Assembly (NCBI GenBank): GCA_019633425.1
Contig: WSUB01000074.1
Span: 62,831 to 126,830, forward strand
Length of the DNA: 64,000 nt
Direction of reading: 5' to 3'
Source of the DNA: Tulasnella sp. 424
Taxonomy: Eukaryota; Basidiomycota; Agaricomycetes; Cantharellales; Tulasnellaceae
Part shown: positions 23,151 to 33,793 of the stretch, piece after piece
Layout: each line of letters begins with the position of its first letter
Position numbering within the stretch: the first letter of the stretch is position 1
Notes under the pieces: generated by a model
What the model was told of the DNA's origin: nothing
Databases searched by the model: none
What the model saw: the letters and a program-made list of their open reading frames with translations, nothing else
Program-made: the position numbers and the translations under genes

Positions 23151-23492
23151 AATAGCATACATTTTTATCGACGTCTTGCATGTGTTCTTGTGTTCAGACT
23201 GTGCGGACGAGCTTTCGTATACAGTATCAGCAAAACGTCAGGATATATATGTTTCCCTATGTCAACGTTAAAGAAGGAGTGCTACTACTGTGAGACGGTA
23301 AAAGAGAAAAACGCGAAAGGCAACAACAACAAATGATCACGACAGGGTCGAGAGATGACAGATACCACGTTGAGATGCATCAACGTGAACGAACGGTCCG
23401 AAGAATGCGACCTGAGGAATTAAAAATTCATCTTCGACTTCCGACAAAAGGTTTCCGGGGCTTCATCGTTACGGGGAACCGCAGGGTACAGT

Positions 23493-23853
23493 TTAGATCG
23501 TCAGTTAGAACGTTACGATTTCCTCGTACAATAGCTCATTCAGCTGATTTCATCCTCGTGAAGGTCGAATTCGAAGAAATTGGGTTCGAGAGGAGGAGCC
23601 ACGGGCTCGTCATCGGGATCGAGCTGAGGAATGGGTGGAAGTAAGATCGGTACGCTAAGCCTGCATGTGGTGAGGGAGTTACGGGAAAGGGATACGCACG
23701 TAAGCCTCCAAATAAAAACGAGTCAACGCCTTCTCACCGTGATTCGCTTCGTGGGATCAAACGTCTCCAAGCCACAAGGTAAATATCCTCAGCACTGTAG
23801 TCACCCAGCATGAAGGACATCCCATTCACCAAGGTCTGAGTCAAGAAATCAAT
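23493..23853 (-). pseudogene. Truncated 3' fragment of the MAP kinase gene, unit 1
   Basis: Aligns with 38701-39074, the last coding part of the MAPK gene, including the stop codon, an intron and the start of the preceding exon. It stops abruptly at AAATCAAT, where the MAPK gene continues CGCCAACGG. It has substitutions and a small deletion near 23545 relative to the gene. No kinase catalytic residues are included. It is a duplication by-product with no promoter of its own. Confidence 0.85.
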
Positions 23854-24473
23854 CTAGGAGAGAGAGGACCGATATTGGTGACGTTGGCTGGTATATATTT
23901 ATGGGTTTGTCCTAAGTAGTTGCAGGTGTTGTCGCAGGCGTCGCTCCAGACGTCGGTGATGAGGGATCAGCAGCTGACGGACTCTCCGAGGGGACGGAAT
24001 GGACCACCCTTTGTATTTCGGAGGTTTCACATGTCACAAAAGCTGAAGATTAGTGGATCGACTCGGTTTGGGGTCGCCTATGAGTTCAGGACTCCCGTTT
24101 ACTGAACCCGAACTTGCTATTTCAGACACGGTCCCTGATTGGGGCAAATCCGGAGGAAGGCTTGATATCGCATCACTTTCCATTTGGGTGGGTTTGTTGA
24201 CTTGGGTTTCTAATCCGTCGAACATGGTTGACTGCATGAGGCAAAGGTCAACTGATGGAGAACTAAAAGAGCGAGACAAAGAGGGAACCCACGAACCGTA
24301 ATTTCTGCGTTCGGAGAACTGCTCATCGATGATCTTAGCATGCCCTCGACATCCGCCTCTGACGTTATTGAGTCTCTCCGCTGGCTGTTAGGGGGGTTGC
24401 CCTCCGTCTCGGGACTCGTCAGTGTCAACTCAGTCCCGCCCTCTTGCAAGGCGAAGAGGGTTCCAATCAGCAT
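23854..24473 (-). pseudogene. 5' relic of the oxygenase-like gene, unit 2
   Basis: A copy of 19957-20592. The minus-strand frame from the ATG at 24473 (M-L-I-G-T-L-F-A-L) follows the unit 1 frame as far as S-S-P-N-A-E, then shifts frame near 24285. Without the rest of the gene downstream it cannot encode the oxygenase-like protein. Confidence 0.6.
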
Positions 24474-24680
24474 TGTAGACCGCTTAGGTGTCCTCGAGTA
24501 GAACTCACTGTATTCATTTTTAAGCTCCTCTTTGAAGGAGAAAAAAAATATTGTTTTGGTTTTGATGGGTGGGTCGGAGAATGAAAAGCGTGTTCGTGTG
24601 GATGTGGGGTCATTTGCTCGTCGGCTTCGTTGTTTATCGTCACATCACCTCCGCCCTTCTCGCTCCAAGTCCAGCTGAAG

Positions 24681-25275
24681 TTCGGACCGCCTATCGTAGT
24701 AAGTCAAGTCCCAGGCATTCTGACGCTCTCAATTATTCCGAGCCCCTTTGTTAGGCGGATTCACCACCAACCCCAATTCATGGTTTCTAACTGAGCGTCG
24801 ATTGTGAGCCGCGGGATGCCAATACGACATACTAAAGACTCATAAAACTCATAATTTTGAAACTGACCGCAACTCCTACCATCGTGAAGAAGGGATTTAC
24901 CGGCGGATATGACTTCATCCGAGGGGACTTGGGGCCTGGCGGGGCTGCCATGACTATTGGCTCAACATTGGAACCAGTCCTTACTCGTATAAGCCTCTGT
25001 ATGTGATCCATTGACTGGGGTGACCGACTACTCGTCATTGCTGATGGCCGCCGTTCTATCTTAGAACCTGGGACTTCGACAAGCAACTGACAATGACATG
25101 GACGGCGGACGGCGGAACTCTCGTCCACGCCGATGCGACGGCGGACTATCTGGCTGGAGCGAACTTCTTGATATGCTATATTAATAGCGAGTGGGTGTTG
25201 TATCTGCAAACGGATGTTCCTTCTGGTGTTAGTTGCGCCATCACTCAGCTCGTAGTCGATATCGATATCGCTTAG
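24681..25275 (+). pseudogene. Secreted four-cysteine family pseudogene, unit 2
   Basis: Sister of the pseudogene at 20821, sharing the exon-1 replacement and the 1-nt deletion in exon 3 (CGAGGGGACTTGG). It has its own extra lesion, a TAA in exon 2 (GGTTTCTAACTGAGC where the intact copy has CAA). Its exon 4 keeps the T-W-D-F-D-K-Q codons, so the exon-4 stop of the sister is a separate event. Exon 4 also lost codons in the L-Q-T-G motif (reads L-Q-T-D-V-P). Confidence 0.82.
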
Positions 25276-26224
25276 TCGCTCACAATGGCCGCGATTTAAA
25301 TGAAGTTCGTGCTTCTTTGGGGTACATCAACGTCCCCGTTAAGTTGATCCTCTGAACTGGGCTCATTGCAAAGAAGGAAAGAAGCGACGTTCTCGGTGGG
25401 TTTCGTGGGAATGGGGTCCTCTGTGTGCGTGGGGAGCCGTTGGAGAAAGTCGGAAGGGTCAAATAGACGCAATTTCCGTTTTTAGCTCTTGTCTTTCCGC
25501 TCCAAATTGGACCTTCGTCTTCCCGAGTCAAGATTCAACATAACGGGAACAATCGATTGTCACCAACTTAACGGCAATGGGAAGTGCCGTACTCCATGGG
25601 CGGGGGCCGGGTGGCGTGGAATTGCATCCCCGATCTGCTCCCCCGCCGACCACTGCACCCGCTCCGATCGGGACACCAGTCGAGACATTTACCTGGCCAG
25701 TATGAGGCATATTTGGCGCTACAACCTGTGATCGGTGGGAATGTGCTAGGACGCCTAGGCAGTGAAGCTAAGCAGGCGGGCCAAGCCTAGGTCCAAAGTT
25801 CCCCGCCGGCGGGATGGTTGGTCCCTTATCACCTAATACTTCTTTCTAGACCCAACTAGGACCTCGAGCTGACGGGCTCGGCACCTCGCATACCGCTTGC
25901 CGTGCCGGCGCGGGATGTTCAACCCGTTGTCCTCGTCCCCGCCGACCAAAACCATTACTTATCTCAAATGTTGCTGCGGTTCTCAGATCGGGTCCTTGGT
26001 TCTTTCTTCTTGAAAGGTCGGCCGGGATGTTACACAATGTTAAAGATGGCTGGGCTAAGAATAGTAACATGCGAATGATCCCGCCGGCGAAACTGTAGTT
26101 TTGGTTGTTTGGGTGAGGTGCGGGAGACGTATAAAAAGTGTCTCGTTTGTCGGTGGATGAGTTGCAGCAAGTCACCTGCTACACTTCCAGAGTACTCGAC
26201 TTACTACACCAAGCCATTGCAATC
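25276..26224. other. Repeated spacer and promoter, unit 2
   Basis: Copy of 21414-22396. It ends with a TATA box at 26130-26137. No separate gene is supported. Confidence 0.55.
26130..26137 (+). promoter_or_regulatory. TATA box
   Basis: TATAAAAA, 95 nt upstream of the ATG at 26225, same context as at 22301. Confidence 0.65.
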
Positions 26225-26980
26225 ATGCTCTTTTCATCTCTCGCTCTCGCTCTCTTCGCGGCTGTGGCCACTGCTGCCCCTGCATCCCAGGACGCCAACG
26301 CCGCTAAAGCCATCCGCGGACCCTGCATACCGGCTGTCTTTCCAGGAACTCCTCCAAACATCACCGTAAGTTGACATTACATCTAGGGCTTGGTTATTTC
26401 TTTGCTTATGGCACATCCATTAGGCGATCACCCCCGGAACTGCTGTAACTGGCTTGTACCTCAGCAACAGTGACGCTTCCGGTGAGATAACAGTCATAAA
26501 ATCACAAAATATTTTCACTATTTACTAATGGAGTGATATACACAGTGGCCGGCGGTGCAGCGATCCTTTCGACCGCCACTACTATCAATCGCCTCGAGTT
26601 CGACGAGGGCACGATCGCGGCATACCAGGGTTACTGCTCGCCTTTCTACCTCCAGATCGGTACAAGCGACAAGTCCTACAAGCCCTTGTAAGTAACCCTC
26701 CTTTACCCACCGATATAGTCATTATTCACCGTTTCATACCTGCAGGACTTGGGACTTCACCGCGGTCGACAACATCTGGGACGCCGACTTCAATAAAATC
26801 GTCACGGCCAAGGCTTCGGGCTCATCCGAGTTCCTTGCTTGCAAGCCCCTCTTGTCCACGGCGTCCGACCCCTTCACTCTTTACCTTCAAACCGGCACCG
26901 ATCGTCCAGTCGGCGCGTGCTCCGCGTTGACGCAGCTCAAGGTTTCCAAGAACGGCTTGATCATTCCCGAAACTAAGTAA
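26225..26980 (+). CDS. Small secreted four-cysteine protein, subgroup B, unit 2
   Basis: Paralogue of the gene at 22397 with an almost identical signal peptide (M-L-F-S-S-L-A-L-A-L-F). Four exons, phases 0, 1, 2, about 190 residues. Cysteines in G-P-C-I, G-Y-C-S, L-A-C-K and G-A-C-S. The region just after the signal peptide (I-R-G-P-C-I-P-A-V-F) and the C-terminus (G-L-I-I-P-E-T-K) differ most from its sisters. The core S-D-K-S-Y-K-P-L-T-W-D-F is unchanged. The frame is intact. Confidence 0.88.
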
Positions 26981-27277
26981 AAAACCCCTCAATTGCATAC
27001 ATCTTCAGTTCGACGCTGTGCATGTGTTCTTGTGTCCAGACTGTGCGGACGGGCTTTCGTATAGTATTAGTATAACGTCAAAATATATACTTCGTTTTCC
27101 TATGTCAACGTAACAAAAGGAGTGCTACTACGGCAAAAGAGAAACGCGAAAGGCGACGACAACAAAATGATCACGTCTGGGTTGAGATGACAGATATCAC
27201 GTTGAGATCCATCAACGTGAACGAACGGTCCGACCTGCGGCATTTAAACCTCATCTTCGGGGAACCGCAGGGACAGT

Positions 27278-27652
27278 TTAGATCGTCGCCTTGAACGTGA
27301 CGATTTCCTCGTACAACAGCTCTTTCAGCTGTTCTCGGTTGATGCCATCCTTGTGAAGGTCGAATTCAAAGAAGTCGGGGTGGAGAGGAAGAGCCACGGG
27401 CTCGTCATCGGGATCGTGCTGGGGAATGGGTGGAAGTAAGATCAGTACGCTAAGCCTGCATGTGGTGAGGGAAGTATGGGAAAGGGATACGCACGGAAGC
27501 CTCCAAATAAGGAGCCAACGCCTTCTCGACTGTGATTCGCTTCTTGGGATCAGACGTCTACAAGTCCCAAGGTAAATATTCTCAGCAATGTAACCACCCA
27601 GTCATAGTCATGAAAGAAAGCCCACTCACCAAGGTCTGAGTCAAGAAATCAA
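27278..27652 (-). pseudogene. Truncated 3' fragment of the MAP kinase gene, unit 2
   Basis: A second copy of the last coding part of the MAPK gene, ending at the same AAATCAAT breakpoint as the unit 1 copy. It retains the tail around E-Q-L-K-E-L-L-Y-E-E-I more faithfully than the unit 1 fragment. It has no catalytic domain. Confidence 0.85.
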
Positions 27653-28272
27653 TCTAGGAGGGAAAGGACCGGTATTGGTGACATCGGCTGGTCTGTTTAT
27701 GGCTTTGTCCTCAGTAGTTGCTGGTGTCGTCGCAGGTGTTGCGCCAGACGTCGGGATGAAGGATCAGTAGCTGACGAACTCCCGGAAGAGACGGAGTGGA
27801 CAATTCCTTGTGTTTCAGAGATTTCACATGTTACAAAGCTGAAGATTGGTGGGTCGACTCGGTTGGGGTCGCCTATAAGTTCAGGACGCAAGGTGGTAAG
27901 AACGCGCCTCCCGTTTACTAAACCCGAACTTGCCATTTCGGCACGGTGCCTGATTGAGGCAAGTCCGGAGCAAGGCTTGATATCACATCACTTTCCATTT
28001 GGGCGAGTTTGTTGACTTGTTCTTCCTATTTGTCGAACATGGTTGATTGCATGACGCAACGGTCAACTGGTGGAGAACAAAACAGCTAGACAAGGAGGGA
28101 ACCCCACGAACCGAAATTTTTGAGTTCGGAGAACTGCTCATCGATGATCTCAGTATCTGTTTCTGACGTTATAGAGTCTCTCCGCTGGCTGGTAGGTGGG
28201 TTGTCCTCCATTTCAGACTCGTCGGTTTCAACTCAGTCCCGCCCTCGAGGCGAAGAGAGTTTCGAATCAGCA
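27653..28272 (-). pseudogene. 5' relic of the oxygenase-like gene, unit 3
   Basis: Third copy of 19957-20592. The ATG equivalent is at 28272 (M-L-I-R-N-S-L-R). A 1-nt deletion near 27835 (CTTTGTAAC against CTTCTGTAGC in unit 1) fuses the two reading frames in this copy, and other indels occur upstream. It is non-functional as an oxygenase gene. Confidence 0.55.
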
Positions 28273-28937
28273 TTGTAAGTGTACCTCAGTAGGACTCGCT
28301 GTATTCAATATCGTCGGTTTTGGAAGCTCTTCGTCCATTCCCTTCGATGGAGGAAAAAATATTATTCTGATTTTTGATGGTGGGTCGGAGAAAGTTGTCC
28401 GGATGTGGGGCCATTTGCTCGTCGGCTTTGTTTTTTATCGTCACATCACCTTCACCCTTGGCTCCAAGTCCAGCGGGAGTGTCCGAATCAGTATTAGCAC
28501 TTCAGCGCATCTGAATATTTCTTCGGTAGCAAGAGTGATGCCTTGTTCAATGTGGGGCCGTATGTGCATCGGTGCATCCTGAACTCTGGAACGGGCGGTG
28601 CGACGTTTGGTGCAAGTGCGCACTCAAAGACCCAACAGCAAATCACAGAGTTTGAAGCTGACAGAAATAGAATGGAAACGGCATCTCCTATCAATGACTC
28701 TTGTCCCGCTCCTTCCGTGAATAGATTGGTGGAACAAGTTGCGCAGCGTTTGGAGCCATTGCACGAACTCGACCCTGTAATCCCAGCGTCATTTTCGCTG
28801 GTCAAAGGGAGACCAGTGCCCAAACGTCATTTGCGCGCAAGATTTTATCAGGCTCTCATCAGCCGGTCTAATCGCCCTAGGCCTGTCAGATTAGCTCCCC
28901 CCGACCCTCCGCTACTATTACGCCATTACCATACTCG
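28273..28937. other. Upstream region of membrane-protein gene 1
   Basis: Contains the block that recurs before membrane genes 2 and 3 (about 31085-31540 and 33290-33790). A plus-strand frame at 28543-28941 is open only in this copy; the equivalents at 31130 and 33400 hit stops in that frame, so I do not call it a gene. Confidence 0.5.
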
Positions 28938-30426
28938 ATGAGTACATTTGACAGACCAGGCCTTTGTGATGCGTCCGCATCAACGGAGTCTCTACCTGGG
29001 CGATCCTTCCAGGGACCTACTTGGTCTTCGGCTCCCGTAAGCAAGAAAAGGAGGCAGTCAGCCTCCCTTGCCCTTCGGGCTCAGCCACTGGAAAAACAGT
29101 CGTTGCCTTCCCCTACACTTTCAAACACCACTGATATCAGAGAGAGTCTCTTTATGGAGACCAAATTCACCCTCATACAGCAAGACCGTTGGCCAAATGA
29201 TTCGGTAACGGAAACGCACGCGCGGCGTCTTACCGAGGCGATGATTCGCGTGCGATCCCCTGTCGATATTATGTCGAGGGCTAGTAACTGACTATCCTGG
29301 ACCCAGCTCGGGGTAGACAACATCGACAATTTGATTACGGAAGCCTCTCGCATTAACTGTGGGAATATGACAATAACCGTGAGTGTCCCTGTTCCGTCAT
29401 CCTTCGACACTATTACTTATTTTGAGTTAATGTAGGCCACGCTGCTGTCAGCGGTCGTGGCTGGCCTGTTTGCAACGACCTATAATATAAACCACACCGC
29501 CGGCATGCAAGCAGCGAATGCATTATTCGCAACAAGTCTCATCCTTTCGTAAGCTATAATGGCCCTAATAATCGTGTGCCCCAGCTTCACTAATCAACCT
29601 TCGATCCTAGATTGGCCACTGGGGTAGCTTCCGTAAGTATCTTTGTTTTCACACAGCGGTATGCAGATGATTAACCGGTGGTCGACATCCGGGAATAGTT
29701 TCTGGGTATGAACTTATCGCCTCAGTCAAAGTTGAGGAACAATCTAACAGGTCTATCTACTTTGTCCTCTTCCAGCTATGGAATGGTTAGCATGGAGCAC
29801 GTCTCAGGAGCTAAGAAGTGAATCGGTTCTCTATCGAATGATGAGGACTGCGATTCGGAGTGCATTAATGCACTCCGCAATCTTTCTGTTTTTTAGCGGT
29901 TTGATTGTCCTCCTATGGGAGGTTGCTCCTCCATCAGTGTATAGTAAGTCAAAATCTCTCACAATGTCACCGAATATCATGGCGAAAATAACAAGGGTTC
30001 TGACAAAGTCCTCATTATGTATATAGTTGTGCCTACCATCATCGCGATCAGCTTTGGCGTAAGTCTCATCCTTCGTTGACGTCCATACCAAGTCACCATA
30101 AGCTTGGTTCACACCCAGCTTTATTACACGGCTGCAACATTCCGTCCCATCTACCTGACAGGATGGAAAGGCATCCCGCAGTTTGATGCGGTCAATGAGA
30201 GGGGTCTCCGGGTCCAGGTTTGGTCAGCCTTAATCTTGTTGGGTTTTGAGAAGCGCCTATGACTTATCTATACTTACCGACCCATAGGACTCCATTCTCA
30301 ATCGGGATCCAACGCCTTGCTAACCACATCGGAACCATTATCCTGATACCCCTCCGGTCGAGGCTCCATCGACTTACAAGATACCTTGGCCACCAGGAGT
30401 CAACGGTCAGCATGTTCCTGAGTTAG
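28938..30426 (+). CDS. Four-helix membrane protein of unknown function, copy 1
   Basis: Spliced gene with at least eight exons. Exon 1 (28938-29249) encodes a soluble, Ser- and Arg-rich N-terminus (S-T-E-S-L-P-G-R-S-F-Q-G, then E-S-L-F-M-E-T-K-F-T-L and E-T-H-A-R-R-L-T-E-A-M-I-R). Later exons encode four hydrophobic segments: T-L-L-S-A-V-V-A-G-L-F-A, A-L-F-A-T-S-L-I-L-S-L-A, A-I-F-L-F-F-S-G-L-I-V-L-L-W and V-P-T-I-I-A-I-S-F-G. They are linked by conserved loops (M-E-W-L-A-W-S-T-S-Q, T-G-W-K-G-I). The last junction, donor G-T-C-A-G-C after V-Q-V-W, leads to T-P-F-S-I-G-I-Q-R-L-A-N and a basic tail ending S-M-F-L-S. This tail is conserved in all three copies, which supports that splice choice. 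I do not recognise the family; membrane location is inferred. Confidence 0.75.
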
Positions 30427-31544
30427 ATTAGAAGAATATGATCGAGCTCACGATAATGATAGCAAACACGAGATGTAGAAGCACAGGCAGAAGGCCCACA
30501 CTTCACGATGGCCCAGACTTAAAGGAGAACCGACAGCACTCGAGGACCTAACCATCCACCTGGAGGCGCGTTCTGACCGTAGTATCATATTGTTTTCGAA
30601 AATGTAATTATTAGGTTTTGCCGTGCTGAATGGACATGTCCGCGCTGTAGTTCTGGATGAGGTGGAGCGCAGTGCTCGAGGCTTGCCGGAGTTAAGCGGG
30701 ACGGCACTACTTGATGCTCCTACCACCACCGCGTCATATTTTTGGCATTTAGTGGCCTTCGGGATAAATTTCAGGAGCGAATCTAAGCTATATCTTGGCG
30801 CTAGCCCCTGTTGCCTCTGGAAGGGAAGAGTCGGGAGGGGCTGGCAAACCAGCATTCTAAATCGGCGGGAGGACTCACTGTATTCAATACTGTTGTTTTG
30901 GAAGAACTTCGTACATCCTCTTTGCACGAGGAAAAAATACAGTTTTGATTTTGATCAGTGGATCGGAGAATGAAAAGTGTATCGTGCGGATGTGGACCAT
31001 TTGCTCCTCGGCTTTGTTGTTTATAGTCACATGACTTCCGCTCTTCTAGGTTCAGCGGAAGTATCCGAATCAGCATTATATAGTACGTCGGCGCCTATAT
31101 CTCTACGGCAACAGGTTTGATAGATGGAGCCGGATGCGTAGTGACGCCTCGTTCGATGTAGGACCGTTTAGCTGTGCAGCGGTGCACCCTCGAATTCTGG
31201 AGCACGCGGTGTGGCTTTTGGTGCAAGTGAACGCCCAAGACCCAACAGCGAATCACAGAGCTTGAAGCCGACAGAAATAGACTGCACACGACATCTCCTA
31301 TCGATGAGTCTTGTGCTGCTCCTTCAGTGAATCCATTGGTGGAACAGGTTGCGAAGGGTTGGGAGCCGTTGCACGAACCTCGACCCTGCAATCGTAGCGT
31401 CATTTTCGCTGGTCAAAGGAAGACCAGTGCCCAAAGGTGCCTCATTTGCGCGCAGAATTTATTGGGCTCTTGTCGGCCGGTCTAATCACTCTGTCAGATT
31501 AGCTCCCCCAACCCTCCGCTACTATCACGCCATTGCCATACTCC
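30427..31544. other. Spacer between membrane-protein genes 1 and 2
   Basis: Repeated sequence: a 3' flank shared with 33042 onward and 35224 onward, a block at 30600-30740 shared with 35400-35550, and a promoter-side block shared with 28440 onward and 33240 onward. No conserved reading frame was seen. Confidence 0.5.
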
Positions 31545-33041
31545 ATGAGCACGTTTGACAGACCAGTCTTTCGTGATGCGTCCGCATCGACTGAATCTCT
31601 ACCTGGGCGCTCTTTTCAGGGACCTAGTAGCTGGTCTTCGGCTCCCATAACCAAGAAAAGGAGGCGGTCAGCCTCCCTTACCCTGCGGGCTCAGCCACTG
31701 GAAAAACAGTCGTTGCCTTCCCCTTTTACGCTTTCAAACACCAGTGATATAAGAGAGAGTCTCTTTCTGGAGACCAAATCCACTCTCATGCACCGTGACC
31801 GTTGGCCAAATGATCCGGTGACGGAAACCCATGCTCGGCGTCTTGCCGAGGCGATGATTCGCGTGCGATCCCCTAGTCGATATTATGTTGAGGACCAGTA
31901 ACTGACTATTCTGAACCCAGCTCGGGGTGGACAACCTCGACAATTTGATTACGGAAGCCTCCCGCATTAACTGTGGGAACATGACAATAACCGTGAGTGC
32001 CCCTGTTCCGTCATTCTTTGACACTTTACTTATTTTGAGTTAATGTAGGCCACGCTGCTGTCAGCGGTCGTGGTTGGTCTATTTTCGACGACCTATAATA
32101 TAAACCACACCGCCGGCATGCAAGCAGCGAATGCATTATTCGCAACAAGTCTTGTCCTGTCGTAAGATACCATGGCCTTAATAATCATGTGGCCCAGCTT
32201 CACTAATCAACTTTCAATCCCAGATTGGCCACGGGGGTAGCTTCCGTAAGTATCTTTGTTTGCACAGAGCGGTATACAGCTGATTAACTGGCGGTTGACA
32301 TCCGGGAATAGTTTCTGGGTATGAACTCATTGCCTCAATCAAAGCTGCGGGACAATCTAACAGGTCTATCCACTTTGTCCTCTTCCAGCCATGGAATGGC
32401 TAGCATGGAGCACGTCTCAGGAGCTAAGAACTGAATCAGTCCTCTATCGAATGATGAGGACTGCAGTTCGAAGCGCCTTAATGCACTCTGCCATCTTTTC
32501 GTTTTTTGCCGGTTTGCTTGTCCTCCTATGGGAGGTCACACCACCATCGGTATTTAGTAAGTCAAAATCTCTGACAACCGTGATGCAAACAAACATTGTG
32601 GCTTAAATAACAAGGGTTCTGACAAAGTATTCATTTCACAGTTATGCCAACCATCATCACGATCAGCTTCAGTGTAAGTCTCATCTTTCCTTGACATCTG
32701 TACCAGGTCACCATATGGTCGGTTCAAACCCAGGTTTATTATGCGGCTGCCACCCTCCGGCCTGTCTATCTGACAGGATGGAAAGGCATCGGACAGTTTG
32801 ACGAGGTCGATGCGAGGGGTCTTCGGGTACAAGTTTGGTGAGCCTTAATCCTCTTGGGCAGTGAGAAACGTCTATGACTTACATATACTTCCCGACCTAT
32901 AGGACTCCATTCTCAGTCGGGACTCAGCGATTGGCTAACTATATCGGGGCCATCGTCCTACTGCCCCTCCGGCGGAGCTTCCAACGACTTAGAAGATACC
33001 TTGGACACCAAGAGCCAACGGTCAGCATGATTGTCAGTTAA
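31545..33041 (+). CDS. Four-helix membrane protein of unknown function, copy 2
   Basis: Same exon structure as copy 1. Exon 1 gives M-S-T-F-D-R-P-V-F-R-D-A-S; the hydrophobic segments are V-V-V-G-L-F-S-T-T-Y, A-T-S-L-V-L-S-L-A-T-G, A-I-F-S-F-F-A-G-L-L-V-L-L and I-M-P-T-I-I-T-I-S-F-S. The final donor is GTGAGC after R-V-Q-V-W, and the last exon encodes T-P-F-S-V-G-T-Q-R-L-A-N-Y-I-G and ends T-V-S-M-I-V-S. About 330-350 residues. This is the cleanest of the three copies: no stops, standard splice signals throughout. Function unknown. Confidence 0.77.
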
Positions 33042-33793
33042 CTTAGAATATTATTTAGCTCACGACAATTATAGCACACCAGGGATCTAGAAGCACAGGC
33101 AGAAGGCCCACCCCTCACGATGGCCCAGAGTTGAAGGAGGACCAACAGCACCCGAGGGCCTAACCATCCACTTAGGGACACGTTCTAACTGTAAAATAAT
33201 GCTGTTTTTGATACTGTAATTATTAACCACTTCCGTGCTGAATGGACGTGTTCGCACCGTAGGTTGGGAGACTGTTGAGCGCTTAATCACTTCCGGTCTT
33301 CTTTCCAAGTTCAGCGGAAGTATCCGCATCAGTATTATGTAGTACTTCGGCGCATCGGGATATTTCCCCGGCAATAGGTTTGACGGATGGGGCTAGATGC
33401 GGAGCGACGCCTTGTTCAATGTGGGACCGTTTGCCTGTGCACCGGTGCGTTCTCGAACTCTGGAACACGCGGTGCGGCTTTCGGTGCAAGTGAACACCTA
33501 AAGACCCCGCAGCGAATCACGAAGCTTGAATCTGACGGAAATAGACTGCACACGACATCTCCTATGGATGGGTCTTGTGCCGCTCGTTCAAAGAGTACAT
33601 TGGTAGAACAGGTTGTGCAGGGCTGGAAGCCATTGCACGAACCTCGACCCTGCAATCCTAGCGTCATTTTCGCAGGTCAAAGGGGGACCAGTGCAGGTTT
33701 TATTAGGCTCTCGTCGGCCGGTCTAATCATCCTGTCGGATTAGCTCCCCCCCAACACTCTGCTACTATTACGCTACTAGTTTTACCATATTCC
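33042..33793. other. Spacer between membrane-protein genes 2 and 3
   Basis: Repeated sequence with a shared 3' flank and a shared upstream block. It is shorter than the first spacer because the 30600-30740 block is absent. No gene is supported. Confidence 0.5.

Larger units (their letters stand above)
19957..23853. repeat. Segmental duplication unit 1
   Basis: Starts at CTAGGAG inside the 5' region of the oxygenase-like gene and ends in a truncated MAPK fragment at G-A-A-A-T-C-A-A-T (23853). It carries a secreted pseudogene, an intact secreted gene and the MAPK scrap. It is collinear with unit 2 (23854-27652) and with the ends of unit 3 (27653-39074). Confidence 0.85.
23854..27652. repeat. 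Segmental duplication unit 2
   Basis: A 3.8 kb copy of unit 1 with the same order: oxygenase 5' scrap, secreted pseudogene, subgroup-B secreted gene, MAPK 3' scrap. The junction AAATCAAT/CTAGGAG at 23853/23854 joins the MAPK fragment directly to the oxygenase 5' fragment. Confidence 0.87.

Noticed and set aside
28543..28941. Plus-strand frame of 132 codons upstream of membrane gene 1
   Set aside because: The corresponding sequence before copies 2 and 3 is interrupted by stops and indels, so there is no sign of coding conservation.
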